Assembly: GCA_021777685.1 (NCBI GenBank)
Contig: JAJYDH010000134.1
Span: 1-13,097 of the forward strand
DNA from: Planctomycetota bacterium
GTDB taxonomy: Bacteria > Planctomycetota > Planctomycetia > Isosphaerales > Isosphaeraceae
DNA length: 13,097 nucleotides
Reading direction: 5' to 3'
Shown: positions 6,839-13,097 of the stretch, piece after piece
Numbering within the stretch: position 1 is the stretch's first letter
Layout: every line of letters starts with the position of its first letter
Translations under genes and position numbers: made by a program
The notes under the pieces: generated by a model
The model's database searches: none
Told to the model about the DNA's origin: nothing
What the model saw: only the letters and a program-made list of their open reading frames with translations

Positions 6839-6857
6839 TCTATCTCGCTCGGGTTCT

Positions 6858-7706
6858 TCAGCGGCCCTTCGTGCTGGACCGGATGAAATCCAGCCCCTGC
6901 TGGCAGAGGCCGAAGGCGTCGGGGAAGAGGTCGCGCCAGACCCTCGTCGCGGCGGCAAGCGCCGGGAGGGCCCGGCCGAACGCCTCGATCGTGGCGTAGC
7001 CGTCGAATCCGCTGTCCTTCAGCCCCGCCCAGTAGCCTTCCCAGTCGACCTGGCCGGTGCCCGGGATGCCCCGGTCGTTCTCCGAGACGTGGACGTGGAT
7101 CGTCTCCTTCGCGCACGACGCGATGGCGGCCCGCTGATCCTTCTCCTCGATGTGCGAGTGGAAGCTGTCGTACATCATCTTGAGGTATGGGTGGTCCACC
7201 TCCCGGACAAACCTGGCGGTGTCGGCCGCCGTCGTCAGGAAGTAATTCTCGAACCGGTTGAGGTACTCGACGGCGATCTTGATGCCGACCTTCTCGGCCT
7301 TCTCGGCGGCCTGACGGAGGGTGTCGACGCCGTGATTGAACTCGTCGGCCGTCGGCCCGTCCCCCGAGAAGACGCCGATGGCCGAGTGGGTGGGGCCGCA
7401 GAGGATCTCGCAGCCGAATGCCGAGGCGCGATCGAGGACGACCTCGAGATAATCCACGGCGGCCTTGCGGATCGCCGGGTCGGGCGAGATCGGGTTGGTC
7501 GCCGGTCCCATCACGGTCACGGCCGTCGCCCCCAGGCCCAGCTCCTTGAGCCGCTTGCCGAGGCGTTCGTAAGGCTTCCGGTCGGCGATCTCGAAGATCG
7601 GGACCTCGACCGAGTCGAAGCCCATCGCCTTGATCCGGTCGAGGATCGGGTCGTGCTCTTCCTTGACCTCGGTCGTCCAGAGCAGCAGATTCATGCCGGT
7701 CTTCAT
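6858..7706 (-). CDS. Sugar phosphate isomerase/epimerase, D-tagatose 3-epimerase type
   Basis: This 282-residue TIM-barrel protein belongs to the xylose isomerase-like superfamily. The metal and catalytic set typical of D-psicose/D-tagatose 3-epimerases is in place with correct spacing: Glu147 in VEYLNRFEN, Asp180 in MYDSFHSHIEE, His206 in HVHVSEND and Glu241 in ATIEAF. It begins directly with the first barrel strand (MKTGMNLLLW) and has no signal peptide, so it acts in the cytosol. These enzymes use a divalent metal to move the C3 configuration of ketoses; the true substrate cannot be read from sequence. It is the last gene of the minus-strand run, 25 bp after the PIN gene, and ends at the shared terminator. 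The ATG at 7706 is chosen because it opens the first conserved strand. Confidence 0.88.
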   Translation of the reverse strand: MKTGMNLLLWTTEVKEEHDPILDRIKAMGFDSVEVPIFEIADRKPYERLGKRLKELGLGATAVTVMGPATNPISPDPAIRKAAVDYLEVVLDRASAFGCEILCGPTHSAIGVFSGDGPTADEFNHGVDTLRQAAEKAEKVGIKIAVEYLNRFENYFLTTAADTARFVREVDHPYLKMMYDSFHSHIEEKDQRAAIASCAKETIHVHVSENDRGIPGTGQVDWEGYWAGLKDSGFDGYATIEAFGRALPALAAATRVWRDLFPDAFGLCQQGLDFIRSSTKGR

Positions 7707-7731
7707 GGGTCGTCCTATAGGGTTAGCGATC

Positions 7732-8133
7732 TCAACGACGGGGCATCCCGGAATCGTCGGTCAGGATGTCGCATCGCAGTCGGATCGCAATAGCCTTGAT
7801 CAAGCAATCGATCGCCCCTCTCGGCCTGGAACCGGGAGCGATCCTCTCCGCCAGTTGACGCGCCTTCGACCAATCTTCCGGTCTGATTCGCCCCTCGTCC
7901 AGGATGACGAAGACATTCAGAAAAGCCCTTGTCAATTCCATCTCGTGACGTTCGACCACTCCGCCCACGAATTCGAGATAGACGGGGGTTAAGATCAAGT
8001 TGGTCCGATAGATGCGGATCAATTCCTCGGCCCAGGCCTTCGCATCCTCGCGAGTGTACTCGTCGAGGGGGCGTCTCCTCGACCGTTTCCATTGTCTGAT
8101 CAACTTGTTGGTATCGAAGATCGCACCTCCCAC
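7732..8133 (-). CDS. PIN-domain protein (VapC-like)
   Basis: This 133-residue protein has the PIN nuclease acidic residues in the expected order: Asp7 in IFDTNKLI, Glu54 in TPVYLEFVGG, Asp109 in GAIDCLIKAIA and Asp126/127 in ILTDDSGM. PIN domains of this size are usually ribonuclease toxins of type II systems. The start is GTG at 8133, the only one that includes the first catalytic Asp; it follows the stop of the 162-residue gene by 9 bp. No VapB, DUF433 or AbrB-type antitoxin is adjacent. If this is a toxin, the upstream unknown gene is the only candidate partner. The protein looks intact. It may also be a housekeeping PIN nuclease. Confidence 0.8.
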   Translation of the reverse strand: MGGAIFDTNKLIRQWKRSRRRPLDEYTREDAKAWAEELIRIYRTNLILTPVYLEFVGGVVERHEMELTRAFLNVFVILDEGRIRPEDWSKARQLAERIAPGSRPRGAIDCLIKAIAIRLRCDILTDDSGMPRR

Positions 8134-8142
8134 GATTGACCC

Positions 8143-8631
8143 TCAAAAGGCCTCGTGAAGGGACGGCTCCAGGCTGGACACAAGGGCCGCCCAATGTTCG
8201 CCAATGTCCCTCAATCGAGCGGCGAGATAGAGCGCGTCGATCCTCCGCAAGGCCCCGCAGACGATCTTCATCGAGACGCCCGGGGGAAGGTCCTGGAAGT
8301 CCGACCATTCGAGAAGGAAAATCCCGGTTGGGTCGCTCCCAGCATCCAGCTTCCGCGCATATCGTTGGAAACCGTGACGGATGATCGACTCGTGGTCGAG
8401 GAGCCAACTCCTGGCCTCGTCGGCTCTGGTCGGCAGCGCGGGTCCGCCGCATCGAAGATCGACGGACCAGACGAGGCTCGGATCGAATTCCTCTCCGTGG
8501 ATCTCGAACCGTTCGAAGACGCTAGTCATGCCCAACATGATGCCCGTCCGGATGCCCCCATCGACCCGCTCCTGTCGATAAAAGGTCAGGCCGGCCGACA
8601 ACTCGGCCAGGATCGCGGAAAGTTCACCCAT
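8143..8631 (-). CDS. Protein of unknown function (162 aa) upstream of the PIN gene
   Basis: The start is ATG at 8631, with a clear GAGGAGGAGG ribosome binding site just upstream. A longer in-frame extension to 8973 is rejected because it is Arg/Pro-rich and lies inside the dehydrogenase gene. The protein is cytosolic, mixed alpha/beta and acidic, with recognisable stretches such as DGGIRTGIMLGMTSVFERFEI, given here in part as GIRTGIMLGM (about 25-34), then VWSVDLRCGGPALPT, LLEWSDFQDLPPGVSMKI and a C-terminal helical part RIDALYLAARLRDIGEHW. I do not recognise a characterised domain and see no catalytic motif. It follows the dehydrogenase gene by 35 bp and precedes the PIN gene by 9 bp, so it is co-transcribed. 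It could be the antitoxin for the PIN protein, but it lacks an obvious DNA-binding motif. Confidence 0.7.
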   Translation of the reverse strand: MGELSAILAELSAGLTFYRQERVDGGIRTGIMLGMTSVFERFEIHGEEFDPSLVWSVDLRCGGPALPTRADEARSWLLDHESIIRHGFQRYARKLDAGSDPTGIFLLEWSDFQDLPPGVSMKIVCGALRRIDALYLAARLRDIGEHWAALVSSLEPSLHEAF

Positions 8632-8666
8632 CCGGGCCTCCTCCTCGTATCGGGGGTTTTCTACGA

Positions 8667-9812
8667 TCAGACCGGCACGACGGTCTGCCACTGGCCCAGC
8701 TCGGCCGAGTCGAGCACGGCGTCGCAGACGGCTTGCGTGGCGAGGGCCTCGCGGAAGGTGGGGCTGGTGCTCTTGCCCTCGCCGAGGTTCTTGAGGAAGT
8801 CGGCCACCTGGTGGACGAAGGTGTGCTCGTAGCCGATCTGGAGGCCGGGGACCCACCAGTTCTTCATGTACGGGTGGTCGCCGTCGCTGACGTGGATCGA
8901 GCGCCAGCCTCGGGTGATCGAGTCGTCCTTGTAGTCGAAGAACTGGAGCCGGTGGAGGTCGTGGAGGTCCCACTTGACCGAGGCGTTCTCGCCGTTGATC
9001 TCAAACGTGTAGAGGGCCTTGTGCCCCCGTGCGTAACGGGTCGATTCGAAGAGGCCGAGCGAGCCGTTTTCGAACCGGCAGAGGAAGGCGCAGGCGTCGT
9101 CGATCTTGACCGGCTCGACCTTGCCCGAGAGGTTATGCTTTCGCTCCTTGACGAACGTCTCGGTCATGGCGGTGACGGACGCGATCGGGCCGTTGAGCCA
9201 GAGCGCGGTGTCGATGCAGTGGGCCAGGAGGTCGCCGGTGACGCCCGAGCCGGCCGCCGAGGCGTCGAGCCGCCAGAGCCCGGCACCGCCCTGCGGGAGG
9301 TCGGCCGAGATGGTCCAGTCCTGGAGGAAGTTGGCCCGGTAGTGGAAGATCTTGCCGAGCCGGCCCTCGTCGATGAACTGCCTGGCCAGCGTGACGGCCG
9401 GGGCCCTCCGGTAGTTGTACCAGACCGTGTTCGGCACGCCCGCCTTCTCGATGGCGTCGACCATCTTCTGCCCCTCGACGAGGTCCATCGAGAGGGGCTT
9501 CTCGCAGAGGATCATCTTGCCGGCCTCGGCGGCGGCGATGGCGATCTCGGCGTGCGTGTTGTTCGGCGTGCAGATGTCGACGGCGTCGATGTCCGGCCGG
9601 GCGACGAGCTTGCGCCAGTCGGTCTCGACCGACTCGTACTGCCACTTGTCGGCGAATGCCTTCGCCGCCGCCTCGTTCCGGCCGCAGGCGGCCTTGAGGA
9701 CCGGCCGGTACTCGACGTCGAAGAAGTCGTTGACCCGCTTGTAGCCGTTGGAGTGGGTCCGGCCCATGAAGCCGCAACCGACCAGGCCGATGTTGAGGGG
9801 TTTCTTGGACAT
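8667..9812 (-). CDS. Gfo/Idh/MocA family NAD(P)-dependent oxidoreductase
   Basis: This 381-residue cytosolic enzyme has the N-terminal Rossmann fold with GLVGCGFMGRTH (9-20), the family signature CEKPLS with Glu104-Lys105-Pro106, and in the second domain GDLLAHCID (193-201), where His198 with Asp194 and Asp201 is at the usual active-site position. The family oxidises or reduces a ring hydroxyl of sugars or inositols with NAD(P). No Tat signal is present, unlike many planctomycete members, so the substrate is cytoplasmic. The many Trp residues in the C-terminal half (for example RGWRS and KNWW) are typical of the planctomycete subgroup. Context with two TIM-barrel epimerases suggests a keto-sugar pathway. 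ATG 9812 is placed just ahead of the first strand, with GAGAG upstream. Confidence 0.92.
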   Translation of the reverse strand: MSKKPLNIGLVGCGFMGRTHSNGYKRVNDFFDVEYRPVLKAACGRNEAAAKAFADKWQYESVETDWRKLVARPDIDAVDICTPNNTHAEIAIAAAEAGKMILCEKPLSMDLVEGQKMVDAIEKAGVPNTVWYNYRRAPAVTLARQFIDEGRLGKIFHYRANFLQDWTISADLPQGGAGLWRLDASAAGSGVTGDLLAHCIDTALWLNGPIASVTAMTETFVKERKHNLSGKVEPVKIDDACAFLCRFENGSLGLFESTRYARGHKALYTFEINGENASVKWDLHDLHRLQFFDYKDDSITRGWRSIHVSDGDHPYMKNWWVPGLQIGYEHTFVHQVADFLKNLGEGKSTSPTFREALATQAVCDAVLDSAELGQWQTVVPV

Positions 9813-9842
9813 GCTGGGCTCTCGACTCGAAGGGCGTGACGT

Positions 9843-10088
9843 TTAGACTTCGGGATGAGGGTTGGATTTACAGATCGCGGTCCGATACCAGATCCGGATA
9901 CATCTGCGCTCGACGGGCGCCCCTTCTTCCTGATCCGCGAGCGACTCGACGCCGATCAGGTCGATCGACTCGCGCACGATCCATTCGTTGGCCTCGGCCA
10001 GGGCCCTCTGCTGGGCTTCCGCCAGGCGATCCAGACTCGGGAAGAAGCCGGCGGGCCGGACGGCCTTAAAATCCCTGAAGGCGATCAT
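9843..10088 (-). CDS. Small protein of unknown function (81 aa)
   Basis: The start is ATG at 10088, with GAGG 8 nt upstream and 10 bp after the stop of the preceding epimerase gene; a longer in-frame version to 10154 would overlap that gene and is less likely. The product is MIAFRDFKAVRPAGFFPSL followed by an Ala/Glu-rich helix (LAEAQQRALAEANEWI), a strand region (IDLIGVESLAD) and the ending RCIRIWYRTA. It is cytosolic, with no motif of known function. The pattern of an N-terminal PAGFF segment, a central helix and a C-terminal RIWYR strand reminds me of small planctomycete hypotheticals, but I cannot name a family. It lies in the middle of the sugar cluster and is probably co-transcribed with it. 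Confidence 0.6.
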   Translation of the reverse strand: MIAFRDFKAVRPAGFFPSLDRLAEAQQRALAEANEWIVRESIDLIGVESLADQEEGAPVERRCIRIWYRTAICKSNPHPEV

Positions 10089-10098
10089 TCGGCCGTCC

Positions 10099-11160
<1,062 letters not shown>

Positions 11161-11204
11161 GGATTTGCCTTTCGGGTCGTAAAGTCGATCAAACGGAGCG
11201 ACGG

Positions 11205-11843
11205 TCAATCATCAAAATGCTCTTGGAGGCGGTCCGGCTCGCGGCCCGGGACGACCAGGAACCGTCGGACAAGCTCCTCGACCCGACGGACGTCGGCGAC
11301 CCCGATGAAGCCGCATGGGCCGCCGAAGTAGTGGCCCTGGAACAGAACGTCGCCCGAGCCGTCGGGGTACTGGACGCGGTGGAGTTCGTTCCCTCCGATC
11401 GTACCCTGCTGGAATGTGTAGACCGCGACGGCCGACCGCCCGCCCGGCACCCAGATCATCGCGCGGCGGTCGGTCAGGGCGTAAACCTGACCGGCGAGCC
11501 TGGCTCGATCCTTCGTCTTGGAGAAGAAATTCCCGACGAAGAAGACCGCGAAGAAGAAGGCAATCGTCCCCGCGACGGTGCCGATGACCAGAAACCCACC
11601 CTCGGATGGGTCCTGCCCCCGTCCGGCACCGAGCGGCACGGCCGAGAGGCCGACGACACTCGCCGTCAGGAGCCCGAAGAACCAGGTCAGGGGGATTTTC
11701 GAGGGCCAGGGCGAGCCGAGATTCGCCGCCGTCCCGGCGCTAGAAGCCCAAAGCAACCGCTCCCCCGGCTGGAGTTCGGGCTTCACGAGGTGGAGCAACT
11801 CCTCGGGCAGGGCGTCGAGTTCGAACGGCGACCGGTCGTCCAT
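11205..11843 (-). CDS. Two-helix membrane protein with PH-like region
   Basis: The start is ATG at 11843, 5 bp after the stop of the Uma2 gene, giving 212 residues; an in-frame start at 11891 would overlap Uma2 by 43 nt. A cytosolic N-terminal part (EELLHLVKPELQPGERLLWA, about 14-33) precedes two membrane helices (about 50-68 and 83-106). A soluble region then carries VYALTDRRAMIW (about 120-131), the strand pattern of bacterial PH-like domains, and VYTFQQGTIGGNELHRVQ. The C-terminus (VADVRRVEELVRRF) is helical. The GERLLWA...LTDRR layout is typical of planctomycete membrane hypotheticals of unknown role. Interestingly, the ABC protein in this window also begins with a PH-like segment (LTAHRLLGF). 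It is probably an inner-membrane protein; function is unknown. Confidence 0.7.
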   Translation of the reverse strand: MDDRSPFELDALPEELLHLVKPELQPGERLLWASSAGTAANLGSPWPSKIPLTWFFGLLTASVVGLSAVPLGAGRGQDPSEGGFLVIGTVAGTIAFFFAVFFVGNFFSKTKDRARLAGQVYALTDRRAMIWVPGGRSAVAVYTFQQGTIGGNELHRVQYPDGSGDVLFQGHYFGGPCGFIGVADVRRVEELVRRFLVVPGREPDRLQEHFDD

Positions 11844-11848
11844 CGCTC

Positions 11849-12535
11849 TCAGCCCTCGGCCAGCCGGGGCACGATCGTCGTCCGGGCCCATTCGTTGAGC
11901 TGGGCGAACCAGCGGGAGAACGAACCCAATTTCTCGGCGAGCCGAACTTGACCCAGGATATCCTCGGGCTTGAGCAGCGGGAGATTTCGACTGCGCTCGG
12001 CCGGTCGATTGGCTCCATCGGGGCCCAATGAGAGAAAGGTAAGCGTCTTCCGGCGGGTGTCATACCGCCAGACCTCGGGCACTCCGATCCGAGCATAGGC
12101 CGCGACCGCCTTGTCGGCGGGATGCGTGACCTCGACCTCGATGGCCAGGTCGGGCGGGGGCTGAGTCGTCAGGTCGATGTTGAGGGGACCGCTCATCACC
12201 TCGGCATTGGCGCCGAAGTAATACGTTCGATCCCCTTCCACGCCGACCTTCTCGGCATCAAGGCGGAAGGTCGCCGAGCCCGCGACCTCCTGCTCGATGC
12301 TGCGATGGAGCGCCACAACCATGACGATCTTATTCAGGCAATCCTCGAACCAGTCGTGTCGCCGTGACAATGTCAAGAACGTCAAACTCCCGCCGATGTA
12401 AATCATCCGGAGGCCGGCACGATCCGGGAGGGCGTCGTTAATCTTGACGTACTGCTCCCACTCGATCCCGTGAAGGACGAGGTGCTGCTCGCCCGTGTCG
12501 GCCCTGGGTTCGACTTCGGGAGTCGCGACGGCCAT
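11849..12535 (-). CDS. Uma2-family (DUF820) putative restriction endonuclease-fold protein
   Basis: The start is ATG at 12535, behind a purine-rich GAGAGGGGGG; the in-frame extension to 12883 is Arg-rich shadow of the preceding gene. This 228-residue protein has the Uma2 core: a strand IYIGGSLTFLTLSRRHDWFE (about 45-64), then YYFGANAEVM (about 105-114), PPPDLAIEVEVTHPADKA (about 127-143) with Asp129, Glu133 and Lys142 as the PD-(D/E)xK-like residues, and YARIGVPEVWRYD (about 147-159). These proteins are very numerous in planctomycetes and cyanobacteria and no clear role is established. It lies 11 bp after the cupin-like gene and 5 bp before the membrane-protein gene, so it is part of the same transcript. 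Confidence 0.88.
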   Translation of the reverse strand: MAVATPEVEPRADTGEQHLVLHGIEWEQYVKINDALPDRAGLRMIYIGGSLTFLTLSRRHDWFEDCLNKIVMVVALHRSIEQEVAGSATFRLDAEKVGVEGDRTYYFGANAEVMSGPLNIDLTTQPPPDLAIEVEVTHPADKAVAAYARIGVPEVWRYDTRRKTLTFLSLGPDGANRPAERSRNLPLLKPEDILGQVRLAEKLGSFSRWFAQLNEWARTTIVPRLAEG

Positions 12536-12546
12536 GATCCCCCCTC

Positions 12547-13097
12547 TCAACGCCCCTTGAGGTAGTCCCCGACCCTGGGCAGGTCCTTGTGGACGTCGGG
12601 GCCGAAGTAGCGGAGGCTGACGAAAGGCTCGGTACCGGTGTTCTTGAACGTGACGCCCTCCTTGGCCTTCTTGTCGGCCACGAAGACCTCGTCCTTCGTC
12701 ACCTCGCCGAAGCGGATGAAGACCGGTGTGTCGATCTCGAGCTTGTCGATCGTCCCCCGGCCCTGGGTGGCGACCAGGCCGTACGCCCCGGAGTCCTTGA
12801 TCGTGGCCGAGCCGCCGGGATAGACGGTCAGCTCCTTGGCGCTGAAGACCTGCTTGCCGTCGACGGTCCCGTAGACGATCCACTTGTCGACGAAGCCTTC
12901 GGCCTCCGATCCGGCCTGGACGATCGGCTCCAGGTAGTTGTGGGCCTTGAACTCGGGATCGACGTTCTTGGCCCAGTCGAGTTGCTCGACCAGGTAATCG
13001 AGGTCGCGGTGCTTGTCCTCGGGGACGTCCTTGACGAGCAGGTCCCAGGGGACGCGCCGGCCTTCGACCATCGACTGGTACATCCCGAAGACGTCGG
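12547..13097 (-). CDS. Cupin-like protein, C-terminal part (cut by window edge)
   Basis: The gene enters from beyond the window end; 182 C-terminal residues are visible (reading DVFGMYQSMVEGRRVPWDLL at the edge), so the Met at 13083 is internal. A helical acidic part (DLDYLVEQLDWAKNVDP) is followed by a beta-rich half with KWIVYGTVDG, AKELTVYPGGSATIKDSGAYG, cut here as ELTVYPGG and DSGAYGLVATQGRG, then TPVFIRFGEVTKDEVFV and FKNTGTEPFVSLRYFGPDVH. This is the alternating strand pattern of a double-stranded beta-helix (cupin), with GxxG turns and FKNTGxEP typical of cupin proteins that bind sugars or small acids. Metal-binding His residues are not evident in the visible part. Its place at the head of the sugar cluster fits a sugar-related role. 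Function cannot be assigned. Confidence 0.7.
   Translation of the reverse strand, partial: DVFGMYQSMVEGRRVPWDLLVKDVPEDKHRDLDYLVEQLDWAKNVDPEFKAHNYLEPIVQAGSEAEGFVDKWIVYGTVDGKQVFSAKELTVYPGGSATIKDSGAYGLVATQGRGTIDKLEIDTPVFIRFGEVTKDEVFVADKKAKEGVTFKNTGTEPFVSLRYFGPDVHKDLPRVGDYLKGR

Noticed and set aside
8632..8973. N-terminal extension of the 162-residue protein to 8973
   Set aside because: It lies inside the dehydrogenase gene, is Arg/Pro-rich, and ATG 8631 has a strong ribosome binding site.
8733..9839. Open frame on the + strand opposite the Gfo/Idh/MocA gene
   Set aside because: Val/Glu/Gly/Arg-rich repetitive translation with no motif; the dehydrogenase on the other strand is clear.
11161..11208. 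TTG at 11208 as start of the 353-residue epimerase
   Set aside because: It adds 16 non-conserved residues and overlaps the upstream stop; ATG 11160 has AAAGG at a normal distance.

Overview
The window is high-GC, densely coded bacterial DNA. I read it as Planctomycetes, most likely of the Isosphaera/Singulisphaera kind. The evidence is a run of Gfo/Idh/MocA oxidoreductase and sugar-phosphate isomerase/epimerase genes mixed with Uma2, PIN, DUF433/DUF5615 and HicB-like genes, plus several small proteins of planctomycete style. The taxonomic call is inference from gene content. No rRNA, tRNA, CRISPR array, insertion sequence or phage gene is visible.

Left part (1-1337, + strand): a small uncharacterised protein, then an overlapping DUF433 antitoxin / DUF5615 PIN-like toxin pair, then a HicB-like gene broken by an in-frame TAA. 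This is a small toxin-antitoxin-type island.

Centre (1328-6800): a cyanophycin-associated locus arranged divergently. On the minus strand, an ABC exporter-type protein with an extra N-terminal domain overlaps a DUF1854 gene by ATGA, so the two are probably translationally coupled. On the plus strand lies a CphA-family protein of about 759 residues. Its N domain and Mur-ligase domain look intact, but its ATP-grasp domain is shortened and has lost two metal-ligand positions. The two units are separated by about 530 bp of non-coding DNA with a good sigma70-type promoter and three perfect inverted repeats in the presumed leader of the CphA-like gene. A strong 12-bp stem at 6809-6838 ends this unit.

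Right part (6858-13097, minus strand): nine closely spaced genes, with gaps of 5 to 44 bp and no obvious internal terminator, that look like one transcription unit. In transcription order they are: a cupin-like protein (cut by the window edge), a Uma2-family nuclease-fold protein, a two-helix membrane protein with a PH-like region, a TIM-barrel isomerase/epimerase, an 81-residue protein, a Gfo/Idh/MocA dehydrogenase, a 162-residue protein of unknown function, a PIN-domain protein, and a second TIM-barrel epimerase of the D-tagatose 3-epimerase type. The oxidoreductase and the two epimerases suggest sugar oxidation/epimerisation. The unknown/PIN pair sits among them like an embedded toxin-antitoxin candidate.

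The most interesting signal is the CphA-family enzyme. It appears to be the mirror image of CphA2: its Arg-adding Mur-ligase half is intact while its Asp-adding ATP-grasp half looks dead.
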